Origin: JAGLTZ01 sp964637695
GTDB lineage: Bacteria > Blakebacterota > Blakebacteria > Blakebacterales > Blakebacteraceae
Direction of reading: 5' to 3'
Length of the DNA: 19,344 nt
Assembly (NCBI GenBank): GCA_964637695.1
Contig: CAZWVF010000052.1
Span: 1-19,344 of the forward strand
How positions within the stretch are numbered: the first letter of the stretch is position 1; every line of letters begins with the position of its first letter. Below, piece by piece: positions 1-7,150 of this stretch. The notes beneath the pieces were generated by a model, which worked only from the letters and a program-made list of their open reading frames with translations, made no database searches and was not told where the DNA came from. The position numbers and the translations under genes are program-made.

Positions 1-150
1 ACAAATGTCGGTACCGAGAGTGACGCCGCGCCCGGCCTGCAAGGCGCGGTGACGATGGAATAGCCGTGTGCTATTCCGAAGAGGCGCAACACAGCCGGTC
101 GGGATGCGGCGCCGCTCGAATACCACGGTTGTTGCGTGACAGGGCACTAG
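1..150. repeat. Partial MITE-like palindromic element, copy 1
   Basis: The segment is an imperfect end-to-end palindrome centred near 67. Its tip is a perfect 8-bp stem (GGAATAGC at 57-64, GCTATTCC at 70-77) with a 5-nt loop, and GCCGC at 25-29 pairs with GCGGC at 106-110. Positions 1-64 match 19109-19171 in the same orientation at about 56 of 64 columns. The right end (126-150, finishing CACTAG) is the inverted complement of the left end of the second copy (19091-19115) at about 19 of 25 positions. By symmetry roughly 16 bp of the left end lie outside the window. No coding capacity is visible. I infer a non-autonomous mobile or palindromic repeat; its family is unknown to me. Confidence 0.6.
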
Positions 151-167
151 GTTTCCGGACGGAAACC
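150..167 (+). other. Perfect short hairpin upstream of the patatin gene
   Basis: GGTTTCC (150-156) and GGAAACC (161-167) form a perfect 7-bp stem around GGAC. It directly abuts the right end of the palindromic element. There is no following T-run, so it does not look like an intrinsic terminator. It may be a leader hairpin, or a terminator fragment belonging to the gene beyond the left edge. Confidence 0.4.
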
Positions 168-183
168 AGACTATGTAAGGCCC

Positions 184-213
184 TTGGCAGCGTCAACAGA
201 GAACCAATACGAT
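184..213 (+). promoter_or_regulatory. Weak candidate promoter for the patatin gene
   Basis: TTGGCA (184-189) lies 18 nt before TACGAT (208-213), five and four matches to the sigma-70 hexamers. The implied transcription start falls near 220, which would favour the internal ATG at 260 over the ATG at 221. This is a by-eye match only. Confidence 0.22.
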
Positions 214-220
214 AATACAC

Positions 221-2935
221 ATGCTCCCGGAATCCTACAAAGCACACTGCGGACGGCTGATGCTTATCCTGTTGCCTCTGCTCCTCACAACTGGAGGATA
301 CAGAGCTGCTTCGGCACAATCGGCGGAGCTGCTGTATGAGTTCCATCCCGAAAAGGTGCCCGTACGCCGCCTTCCTTTCGAGGCACCTGCCAGGCCCTCC
401 ATAGGAGTTGTTCTGAGCGGCGGCGGCAGCAGGGCGATGGTGCACATAGGCGTACTCACGGCTCTGGAGGAAGCGGGCCTCCACCCCACCTTTATTGCAG
501 GCGTCAGCGCGGGTGCTGTTATCGGGGGTCTCTACGCGGCGGGATTCACTCCATCTGAACTGGCGATAATGGCCGGGCAGATTCGCTGGCAGGACCTGTT
601 TACAGACACAACTGAACGGATCAATCTCTTTCTCGCCCAGAAGGAGGAACGGGCTACATATGCCCTGCAGATCCGGTTTGACGGTTACAAACCGATACTG
701 CCCACCAGCTATCTGACCGGTCAGCGCGTGAGCGCTCTCTTCTCCGATCTGACTTTCAAGGGTGACTACCTGGCAAATGGTGACTTCGACGGCCTGGAGA
801 TCCCATTCAGGGCCGTTGCCACAGATCTGCTGACCGGTGAGCGGGTCGTACTCTCCGATGGAATCCTCTCTGAAGCATTGATGGCAACCTCGGCGATTCC
901 GATCCTTCTGGCTGCGGTTCCGAGGGGAGATCAACTGCTGGTCGATGGAGGTCTGGTCGATGCCATTCCTGTCAGTGTCGTGGAGGAGATGGGCGCCGAC
1001 CTTATAATCGCCTCAGACGTCTCCGCAGCCCTGCGGCCGGCTTCCAGACTGGGTAATCCGCTCGAAGTGATTGACCAGGTAACCAGCATCATGATGCGGG
1101 TTCCCAACTCCTCATCTCTCGACCGTGCAGATCTGGTGATCGCTCCCAACATACCCGACCATCTATCCACTGATTTCGAGGGCATAGACACCCTCATCAC
1201 AGTTGGATACCGGACGGCAAGGGAGGCACTTCAGCAGTGGGAAGGCCGGCCTGAAGCAGGTCATCTCATAAGGCTCGCAGGTGTCCATGAGGAGCACGGG
1301 CCCGGATTTCGTGTCGCCGGCGTTGAGGTTGAGGGGGGCAGTGAGGAGCAGAAGGAAAGGGCAGGCAATCTGATCGAAAGAGAGCTTACGGGACGCAGTG
1401 TCGATGCGACGGGTCTGGATGTTACGGCGGCACGGCTGCTGGAGGACGGCACGCTCGCAGATGTACGCCTGCAGGTCTTTTCCCTGCCGGCCGGTCAGCC
1501 GGGACAGTTGAGGGTCGTATCTCTGAACGTGATCCTGCAGAGCCGGCCGATGCTGCGCGAGATCCTCTTCGAGGGAGCGAGGCTGTACGATGCTCCCGAA
1601 TTGCGCAGGGCGATCGGTTCGACGATCGAAGAACCTGTTGACCGGGTCAAGGCTGCCGGAGACATCAAATCGCTGGAACGCTATTACCGTGACCGCGGAT
1701 ATCCCCTGGCGATTGTGCGCAACGTCAGGTTCGATCCGGTTTCCGGCGTACTCACCTTCGAGATCGATGAAGGGATAATCGAGGAGATCCGTGTAGAGGG
1801 ACTTGAAATAACACGCGACGTGGTGATCCTGCGTGAACTCCCATTCACTGTGGGAGAACCATTCGGGCTCAACTCCATTCAGGAGACAATCGACACAATC
1901 TACGGAACCGGTCTCTTCGAACGGGTCCTCATCGAGCCGGCCAGGTCCGAGAATGGAGGCCTGGCTGTGATCGTACGCGTTGAAGAGCGTTCCCGGCATC
2001 TTGCCCGTTTCGGACTCCACTACCTGGAGGAGCAGCAGACCGAGATCTTCCTGGAATACAGGAACGAGAACATGCTGGGGCTTGCCGGCAAATTGAGTCT
2101 GCTCGGAATGACGGGGAACCGCCGGGGAGCACTTAAAGTCGAGACAAGGTTCGATCGTCTCTTCCGCACATTTCTGACCTACCAGATAAGGGCGGGATAT
2201 TATTACGACGAGATGTTCTCGTATGCGGGCGAAGACAGAATCGGGATGAGCCGGGAGAATACCCTGCACATCTCCGCCGCAGTCGGTCAGCAGGTACACA
2301 GGCTCGGCCAGTTGAGTCTCGGCGTGAAGGCCGAGGATGTACGGGTGTCAGCAGTGGAGGGTATCGGCCTGCCGGACGCCACCCACCATATCAGGGGGTT
2401 TGAACTGCGCAGCATCGTGGACACCCAGGACCAGACCCCTTTCCCCAGAAATGGTGTCAGGCACGAGTTCATCTACGAGACCGCAACCGATGCCCTCAAC
2501 AGCGATATCTCGTATGTACGCCTGCTCCTTTCCCTGGAGTGGTTCAATACAGTTGGGCGTCACACCTTTCATCCCCGTTTCTTCTTCGGCTCATCCGATA
2601 ATACGCTGCCTCCGGTAAGGTGGTTCAGACTCGGGGGAATAGACTCCTTTTACGGCTATTACAGGGATCAGGTGCGCGGCCGCCAGGTCCTTCTGATTTC
2701 GGGCGAATATGTCTTCAGGATCCCATGGCGGTCCGTTTCACCGCTTCTGCTGTCACTCCGGTACGACTGGGGGGGCGGATGGGAGGATTCTCTCTCCCTT
2801 GCGCTGAAGGACATGATCGGAGGAGTCGGTATCAAAGTAACCATCGACAGTCCTGTCGGACCGCTGGAAGTGGCCTATGGAGTGCGTGAGGGAGGATACG
2901 ACAAGCTCTACGTCAGTTTCGGTTTCCACTGGTAG
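221..2935 (+). CDS. Outer-membrane patatin-like phospholipase with POTRA and BamA-type barrel
   Basis: A 904-residue protein with the domain order of PlpD-type (type Vd) autotransported patatins. A signal peptide (about 1-33, hydrophobic core 14-22) is followed by a patatin domain with the oxyanion-hole motif GGGSRA (67-72), the nucleophile motif GVSAG (94-98, Ser96) and the dyad aspartate in VDGG (Asp242). After about residue 340 come POTRA-like segments, then a C-terminal 16-strand-type surface-antigen barrel ending in the aromatic signature FGFHW. In characterised family members the patatin domain hydrolyses phospholipids and is displayed or released outside. It is longer than PlpD (about 730 residues), mainly between the patatin domain and the barrel. 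No clear ribosome site precedes ATG 221; ATG 260 is an alternative, but 221 keeps the basic n-region of the signal peptide. It converges on the DUF2520 gene with only 20 bp between stops. Confidence 0.93.
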   Translation: MLPESYKAHCGRLMLILLPLLLTTGGYRAASAQSAELLYEFHPEKVPVRRLPFEAPARPSIGVVLSGGGSRAMVHIGVLTALEEAGLHPTFIAGVSAGAVIGGLYAAGFTPSELAIMAGQIRWQDLFTDTTERINLFLAQKEERATYALQIRFDGYKPILPTSYLTGQRVSALFSDLTFKGDYLANGDFDGLEIPFRAVATDLLTGERVVLSDGILSEALMATSAIPILLAAVPRGDQLLVDGGLVDAIPVSVVEEMGADLIIASDVSAALRPASRLGNPLEVIDQVTSIMMRVPNSSSLDRADLVIAPNIPDHLSTDFEGIDTLITVGYRTAREALQQWEGRPEAGHLIRLAGVHEEHGPGFRVAGVEVEGGSEEQKERAGNLIERELTGRSVDATGLDVTAARLLEDGTLADVRLQVFSLPAGQPGQLRVVSLNVILQSRPMLREILFEGARLYDAPELRRAIGSTIEEPVDRVKAAGDIKSLERYYRDRGYPLAIVRNVRFDPVSGVLTFEIDEGIIEEIRVEGLEITRDVVILRELPFTVGEPFGLNSIQETIDTIYGTGLFERVLIEPARSENGGLAVIVRVEERSRHLARFGLHYLEEQQTEIFLEYRNENMLGLAGKLSLLGMTGNRRGALKVETRFDRLFRTFLTYQIRAGYYYDEMFSYAGEDRIGMSRENTLHISAAVGQQVHRLGQLSLGVKAEDVRVSAVEGIGLPDATHHIRGFELRSIVDTQDQTPFPRNGVRHEFIYETATDALNSDISYVRLLLSLEWFNTVGRHTFHPRFFFGSSDNTLPPVRWFRLGGIDSFYGYYRDQVRGRQVLLISGEYVFRIPWRSVSPLLLSLRYDWGGGWEDSLSLALKDMIGGVGIKVTIDSPVGPLEVAYGVREGGYDKLYVSFGFHW

Positions 2936-2955
2936 GACGGCCGTTCAGCAGAAAC

Positions 2956-3879
2956 TCAAGAGCCTGAAAGGACCTCCTTCAGTCTCTCGATGACATCCCT
3001 CTCCAGCAGTCCGTTCATTTCGAGCATGCGCAGATTCAGCAGGGCAATCTCCCTGTAGACAGGGAGAAAGTCGGGGAAGCGATCTGCAAGGGCCTTGATC
3101 TGCTGTCTCACCACCTCGACATCACCGCGACTGACGGGTCCGGTCAGCCCTTCCGGCAGGCCGGGTTCCGAGATCGTCTCCGCAGCAGTCGACATGTTCG
3201 GTACGATCCCCTTTTCGATGAAGGCACGATCGAGATCGAGGTGTTCGGAAATCTGCTCTGCGGCCCATGCCAGAGCCATCACACCGGTAAAAGCCATAAC
3301 CCCGGCGGCATGATATATCGATTTGTCCTGTCGGGAGATATCCAGAGGGTGGCCCCCCACCAGGTCTGCCAGAGCATGCCCGATCTCCTTTGCTCTCCCA
3401 TCGCCTTCAATACCCAGGATGGTCCCGCCAAAATGTTCAAGACCCTGCCTGCGGTCATTGAATGGTTTCATCGGGTGAAAGGAGAGGCGCGTTATCCCCT
3501 CTGTGCCGGCGGCCGCGGGCAGAAGAGCTTCGGCAGGCTCGGTAGCAGATGTCTGGAGCAGACACGATCCCGCTTTCAATGCTGCACCTCTGCCGATAGA
3601 TGCGGCGGCATCCGCAAGATTGCTGTCGGGCGGGGTCACAAGGATCAGACGGGCCCTCTCTCCCAATCCCGAATACGGTTCCTCGATCAACCCGGCACCC
3701 AGTTCAGAGGCGAGTCGTTCGCTCCATTCACCTGATCCTCCACCAACTGCGACAACAGGGAATCCCAGCTCAGAGAGTGCCCGACACAGTGCAGAACCCA
3801 CCCGTCCGGGCCCTATACAGGCAACCGGCCAGGCGGATGGCTGCAATCCTCTGTCCTGTTCCCACAGCGGCCAGCTCAC
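2956..3879 (-). CDS. DUF2520 / Rossmann-like NAD(P)-binding protein
   Basis: A 307-residue protein with an N-terminal Rossmann fold (GPGRVG, about residues 23-28) and the later motifs SFHPMKPF, YHAAGVMA and GPVSRGD, which are typical of the DUF2520-containing oxidoreductase-like family. Cofactor binding is likely from the fold, but the substrate is not known to me. The open frame extends to an ATG at 3915, which would overlap hflX by 17 nt but has no ribosome site. I prefer the GTG at 3879, which has GGGGAG 8 nt upstream and leaves a 19-nt gap after hflX. It lies directly downstream of hflX on the same strand and is probably co-transcribed. Homologues often sit near pantothenate-synthesis genes, but none is visible here, so no pathway is assigned. 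Confidence 0.88.
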   Translation of the reverse strand: MSWPLWEQDRGLQPSAWPVACIGPGRVGSALCRALSELGFPVVAVGGGSGEWSERLASELGAGLIEEPYSGLGERARLILVTPPDSNLADAAASIGRGAALKAGSCLLQTSATEPAEALLPAAAGTEGITRLSFHPMKPFNDRRQGLEHFGGTILGIEGDGRAKEIGHALADLVGGHPLDISRQDKSIYHAAGVMAFTGVMALAWAAEQISEHLDLDRAFIEKGIVPNMSTAAETISEPGLPEGLTGPVSRGDVEVVRQQIKALADRFPDFLPVYREIALLNLRMLEMNGLLERDVIERLKEVLSGS

Positions 3880-3898
3880 GGGATGCTCTCCCCGGTAT

Positions 3899-5212
3899 TC
3901 ACTGCCGATCTCCATTGATGGTCATATGCGCCCCATCCACATCCCTGATCAATCTGTTCAGCATGCCCACACGCGCCTCGTTTGTTCGCACCAGCAGTTC
4001 TACACTCTCATCGTCGTAATTGCGTTCAAGCACAGCGCCCATCTCGTACACACTGTTCACAATATCGGCACGCGCCTGCGGAATCGACAGCCTGGCCATC
4101 ACCTGCCGGCTGCGCACAGCGTCCACCAGTGCCGATACAAGATCCTCGATCCCCTCGCCCGAAAGGGCGCTGATCGCAATAGAGTCAGGATAGGCTGTTT
4201 TCACCCGATCTATCACCCCCCTTTCTGCGCGATCGATTTTATTGAACACCATCAGGGTTGGATGATTCAGAATATCGAGATCTTCGAGAATCTTATTTGC
4301 GCTCGTTATATGATCCTCGAAGTGCATGTGGCTCACATCGACCATGTGCACCAGAAGGTCTGCCACGACCGCTTCCTCCAGGGTGCTTCTGAAAGAGGCC
4401 ACCAGGCCGGGTGGGAGCTTGCGGATGAAGCCGACGGTATCGGTGATCAGAACCGCCGGTCCGCCCGGCAGATCGACCGAGCGTGTAGTGGCGTCGAGAG
4501 TGGCGAAGAGCCTGTCCTCAACGAATACATCCGCATCCGCAAGATGATTCAGGAGAGTTGATTTGCCGGCATTCGTATAACCTACCAGTGTAGCCTGGAA
4601 GAATCCCTCTCTTCCCTGCCGCTGCGTACTCCTCTGTCTTTCTATCCGATCGAGCTCCTTGTGGAGTTCTGCTATCCGGTTCCGTACGAGCCGGCGGTCG
4701 ACCTCGAGCTGCGTCTCGCCGGGTCCGCGGGTACCGATGCCACCCTCCTGTCTCGAAAGGTGCGTCCACGCTCTGGTCAGCCTCGGCAGAAGGTATTCAA
4801 GCTGAGCCAGCTCTACCTGGGTCTTCGCCTCACGCGTCTTTGCCCTCTCGGCGAAGATATCGAGTATCAGAGCGGAACGGTCGACGATCTTGGCCGGGAT
4901 AGCTTTTTCAAGATTTCTTATCTGGGCCGGACCCAGGTCCTCGTCGAATATCACCAGGTCGGCATTTACCGCCGTGACGAGCCTGCCGACTCTTTCGGCG
5001 AATCCACGTCCGACATATGTGGCCGCGTTGATGCGTGATCTGCTCTGAACCAGCCTGTCGACGATATCCGCACCGGCGGTGTCGGCCAGCAGGATGAGCT
5101 CATCCATCGATTCTTCCACAGAGATCTGACCGTCGGATGCCAGATCCACACCCACCAGCACCGCCCGTTCCCTCCGGTCCTGTCCGGTCAGATCGTATGG
5201 AATCCGCGGCAT
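3899..5212 (-). CDS. hflX: GTPase HflX (ribosome-associated)
   Basis: A 437-residue protein of usual HflX length. The N-terminal HflX domain (about 1-190) contains GGIGTRGPGETQLE, diagnostic of the family, followed by a coiled-coil-like stretch. The G domain shows G1 GYTNAGKST (about 211-219), G3 DTVGF and G4 NKID. A C-terminal extension follows. Known HflX proteins bind the 50S subunit and split or rescue stalled ribosomes under stress, hydrolysing GTP and ATP. The start is ATG 5212, with GGAG four bases upstream. Its promoter must lie in or beyond the candidate origin region, so initiation events there and hflX transcription may interfere. Confidence 0.97.
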   Translation of the reverse strand: MPRIPYDLTGQDRRERAVLVGVDLASDGQISVEESMDELILLADTAGADIVDRLVQSRSRINAATYVGRGFAERVGRLVTAVNADLVIFDEDLGPAQIRNLEKAIPAKIVDRSALILDIFAERAKTREAKTQVELAQLEYLLPRLTRAWTHLSRQEGGIGTRGPGETQLEVDRRLVRNRIAELHKELDRIERQRSTQRQGREGFFQATLVGYTNAGKSTLLNHLADADVFVEDRLFATLDATTRSVDLPGGPAVLITDTVGFIRKLPPGLVASFRSTLEEAVVADLLVHMVDVSHMHFEDHITSANKILEDLDILNHPTLMVFNKIDRAERGVIDRVKTAYPDSIAISALSGEGIEDLVSALVDAVRSRQVMARLSIPQARADIVNSVYEMGAVLERNYDDESVELLVRTNEARVGMLNRLIRDVDGAHMTINGDRQ

Positions 5213-5285
5213 CAGCTCCGGTCTCCATTTCTTGAAAGGAGCCCAAACGGGTTCCCGAAGGAGCCTTCATTGCTATATAACAAGT

Positions 5286-5294
5286 TGTGGATAA
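5286..5294 (-). promoter_or_regulatory. Perfect DnaA box, reverse orientation
   Basis: TGTGGATAA is the exact complement of the consensus TTATCCACA. It lies on the hflX side of the AT-rich segment and faces opposite to the five-box array on the other side, so the AT-rich stretch is bracketed by boxes. Confidence 0.75.
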
Positions 5295-5354
5295 CCTCTA
5301 TACTCATCGATGACATGTTCACGTTAATTTGTTGTAATTCAACAAGATATCGGG

Positions 5355-5418
5355 TTTTCCACAGAAAACACGAAGTTATCCACATGGTAACCACAAGCTG
5401 GTCCACAATTGGTCCACA
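5355..5418 (+). promoter_or_regulatory. Array of five DnaA-box-like 9-mers with helical phasing
   Basis: The 9-mers begin at 5355 (TTTTCCACA), 5376 (TTATCCACA), 5387 (GTAACCACA), 5399 (TGGTCCACA) and 5410 (TGGTCCACA). Start-to-start distances are 21, 11, 12 and 11 bp, so all sit on about the same face of the helix and point the same way. The first two fit TTWTNCACA; the last three keep only the CCACA core and may be low-affinity sites. The array ends 7 bp before the AtpI-like stop codon. Confidence 0.65.
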
Positions 5419-5425
5419 TTCCCAG

Positions 5426-5830
5426 TTAAAACTGCCTGCGCCAGCGGCCGGTAACGAGTAATCCCATCTGCCAGAGATAGATCGTCAGAGGCACAGCGGC
5501 AACTCCGAGAACTGTCGTCGCTGCAGGAAGCCGTATCCCGACAATCAGCAGAACCAGGATCAGGGCCAGAAATATATAGCGCATTACAAAGCCGGCCGCA
5601 GCCCTCCAGCCGGCAGAGATATCTCCGCCGCCGGCTTCTGCGGTCTTTCTGGCCAGATCAACGAACCGGCTGGTCGCGGCGAAGTTGGCTGCAGAGAGGA
5701 AGGCACCGCAGAAGAGCCCGACTCCGTTAAGGGTCTGTCCGAGTATAATAAAAACGATCGCGGCGATCAGGCTCAGCAGGAGTGCGCCCGCCGCGATCTT
5801 CCAGGTGGTGCCCCAGAGGGGATCCTCCAT
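5426..5830 (-). CDS. AtpI-like (ATP synthase subunit I family) membrane protein
   Basis: A small hydrophobic protein of 134 residues with four predicted membrane helices (about 11-31, 37-56, 77-99 and 104-126) separated by short basic loops. Size, helix pattern and position after a bactofilin gene fit the ATP synthase subunit I / AtpI-like family, whose members assist assembly or Mg2+ supply of the F1Fo ATP synthase. Sequence motifs in this family are weak, so the call rests mainly on architecture. The ATG at 5830 is chosen over TTG 5836; neither has a clear ribosome site. It lies 18 bp after the bactofilin stop. No atpB or atpE follows; the candidate origin does instead, so this is an orphan copy within the window. 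Confidence 0.68.
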   Translation of the reverse strand: MEDPLWGTTWKIAAGALLLSLIAAIVFIILGQTLNGVGLFCGAFLSAANFAATSRFVDLARKTAEAGGGDISAGWRAAAGFVMRYIFLALILVLLIVGIRLPAATTVLGVAAVPLTIYLWQMGLLVTGRWRRQF

Positions 5831-5834
5831 AGGC

Positions 5835-5865
5835 AACAGCCCGGGGGCTTATCCCCGTGACTGTT
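5835..5865 (-). other. Stem-loop across the bactofilin stop / AtpI start junction
   Basis: AACAG (5835-5839) pairs with CTGTT (5861-5865), and CGGGG (5842-5846) pairs with CCCCG (5853-5857), around a shared centre near 5850. The bactofilin TAA sits in the loop and the AtpI start lies just beyond the stem. No U-tract follows. It might attenuate downstream translation, where no ribosome site is visible, or protect the upstream message. Confidence 0.4.
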
Positions 5866-6280
5866 CTGAGCTTACTGCAAAGGGCGGGGCAGATTGTTCG
5901 GTACCGGTTTCTTCTGCCCGCTTCGCTTTCGGGAGTGCATCATTGCTCATATGGCATGTACCGTTGAAGATGGCGCCTTCTTCGATGATCAGTTTCTTGG
6001 TGGTCACATCACCGATTACAGCGCTGTTGCCTTCAAGGATCACCACTTCATCAGCTTCGATGTCACCTACAACTTTCCCCCCGATTGTGGCGTTCTTCAC
6101 CTTTACACTCGCCTCGAGCACGCCCGTCTTGCCAACCAGAAGGCTGTCGGAGCATGTTATCTTGCCCAAAATCTTCCCATCGACCCGCATACTGCTCGAT
6201 ACATTGAGGGATCCCTCAATAACAGTTCCATGTCCGACCAGGGTGTTCATTGTTCCGTCTCCTGTATGGCTCTTTGCCAT
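5849..6280 (-). CDS. Bactofilin (polymer-forming cytoskeletal protein)
   Basis: A 143-residue protein dominated by short glycine- and valine-rich beta repeats (for example GTVIEGSLNV, GKILGKITCSD, GKVVGDIEAD), which form the right-handed beta-helix of bactofilins (DUF583). Flexible tails flank the core. Bactofilins polymerise without nucleotide and act as cytoplasmic or membrane-attached scaffolds for wall enzymes and, in Myxococcus, for ParA/ParB positioning. The open frame runs 18 codons further upstream, but the ATG at 6280 has AAAGGA 6 nt before it and begins 10 bp after the M23 gene, so I start there. Direct linkage to an M23 peptidase repeats a known functional pairing (bactofilin with LmdC-type peptidase). 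Confidence 0.94.
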   Translation of the reverse strand: MAKSHTGDGTMNTLVGHGTVIEGSLNVSSSMRVDGKILGKITCSDSLLVGKTGVLEASVKVKNATIGGKVVGDIEADEVVILEGNSAVIGDVTTKKLIIEEGAIFNGTCHMSNDALPKAKRAEETGTEQSAPPFAVSSEQSRG

Positions 6281-6290
6281 TTTATTCCTT

Positions 6291-7112
6291 TCAGTACCGG
6301 GGCAGGTACGTGTTGGGATCGACGAGACGACCATTCTTCACAACTTCGAAATGAAGGTGCGGTCCGGTCGTCACACGACCAGTGCTGCCCACGTACGCAA
6401 TTATATCCCCTTTCTTCACAATCTGTTCAGCCCTAACCACTATCCTGGAACAGTGCCCGTACCGGGTGGAGAGTCTGCGGCCATGATCTATTTCGACCAG
6501 GTTGCCGAATCGATCATCCATTTCCGCATATACCACTCTGCCGTCGGTCACCGCTCTAACGGGCGTTCCGGTCTGGGCCGCAATATCAATCCCTGTATGA
6601 GATCCACCGGCTCCTCCACCCTCCCCAAACTGTATTGTGGGCCACCCCTGGGCAACCGGCCAGACGAAAAAGGGAATCGCATCATCCGGTTCGCCACCGA
6701 GGTTGCCGGCCTGGACTGCCGGATCGGGTGCTTCCCGATCTGTACCGGCGGCCTCTGAAGTTCCCTCTGGTGTCAGCTGATAACGATAACCGGGCCAGTC
6801 TTCCGGAAAATCTATCCCGAGCCGTGACCGGATCTTGTAATCGGTTTCCAGCATATCCCCCATCAGTCGCTCCAGCTTCCATACCTTCTGTACTTCCAGG
6901 GTCATGCGATCATTCTCGTTTTTGATCCGCGAAGTCTCAAGAGCCACCGACGCAACCTTCCAGTAGGTTGCCACCCCCATACCTGCAAGAACGATTGCAA
7001 GCAGAACCAGTCCGGCGACCAGTCTTATGCCGAAAGGGCCCATGCGCATCTGACGCGTCCCGCTGTTGTCATCGGGCACGAACATTATCGTCCAGCTGCG
7101 GCGTTTCTTCAC
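6291..7112 (-). CDS. Membrane-anchored M23 family metallopeptidase (LytM-type)
   Basis: A 273-residue protein with a basic cytoplasmic N-terminus, one membrane helix (about 29-51), a coiled-coil stretch (about 58-90), a linker, and a C-terminal LytM domain. Zinc ligands and catalytic histidines are all present: His172 and Asp176 in HTGID, His220 in RYGHCS, and His252/His254 in PHLHFE, so it should be an active peptidoglycan endopeptidase. The cytoplasmic tail could contact the bactofilin encoded next, as described for LmdC-type peptidases. The start codon is GTG at 7112 with only a weak AGAAAG upstream; the frame gives no better start ahead of the membrane helix. It follows parB by 38 bp. Confidence 0.95.
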   Translation of the reverse strand: MKKRRSWTIMFVPDDNSGTRQMRMGPFGIRLVAGLVLLAIVLAGMGVATYWKVASVALETSRIKNENDRMTLEVQKVWKLERLMGDMLETDYKIRSRLGIDFPEDWPGYRYQLTPEGTSEAAGTDREAPDPAVQAGNLGGEPDDAIPFFVWPVAQGWPTIQFGEGGGAGGSHTGIDIAAQTGTPVRAVTDGRVVYAEMDDRFGNLVEIDHGRRLSTRYGHCSRIVVRAEQIVKKGDIIAYVGSTGRVTTGPHLHFEVVKNGRLVDPNTYLPRY

Positions 7113-7150
7113 GTTACTGTCTTTCTCAACATATCAGGTCGAACGAAAAT

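Larger units (their letters stand above)
5213..5425. other. oriC: Candidate chromosomal replication origin (oriC)
   Basis: This is a 213-bp gene-free gap between hflX and the AtpI-like gene. It contains two perfect DnaA boxes (TTATCCACA at 5376-5384; its complement TGTGGATAA at 5286-5294) and one TTWTNCACA match (TTTTCCACA, 5355-5363). Further 9-mers ending in CCACA end at 5395, 5407 and 5418. The centre (about 5271-5345) is AT-rich, with an inverted repeat TTGTTG-TAATT-CAACAA (5329-5345), and could be the unwinding element. The chromosomal parAB pair lies about 2-3.5 kb away, as is common around bacterial origins. The usual dnaA, dnaN, rpmH and mnmG neighbours are absent from the window. This is inference from motif density and context. 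Confidence 0.72.

Noticed and set aside
1..150. Integron attC site
   Set aside because: Long imperfect hairpin, but no paired RYYYAAC / GTTRRRY core sites at the ends and no integrase or cassette array.
150..167. Intrinsic terminator
   Set aside because: The hairpin is perfect but not followed by a T-run on either strand.
71..934. 287-residue open frame on the minus strand
   Set aside because: It lies antisense to the patatin domain, has no recognisable motifs and low-complexity shadow composition; the plus-strand gene explains the region.
3503..4561. 352-residue plus-strand open frame
   Set aside because: It is antisense to hflX and DUF2520, both of which show intact family motifs; the frame itself resembles nothing.
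5315..5330. parS-like sequence around TTCACGT in the candidate origin
   Set aside because: Only about 9 of 16 positions match the parS consensus and the right half is not symmetric. No better parS was found anywhere in the window.
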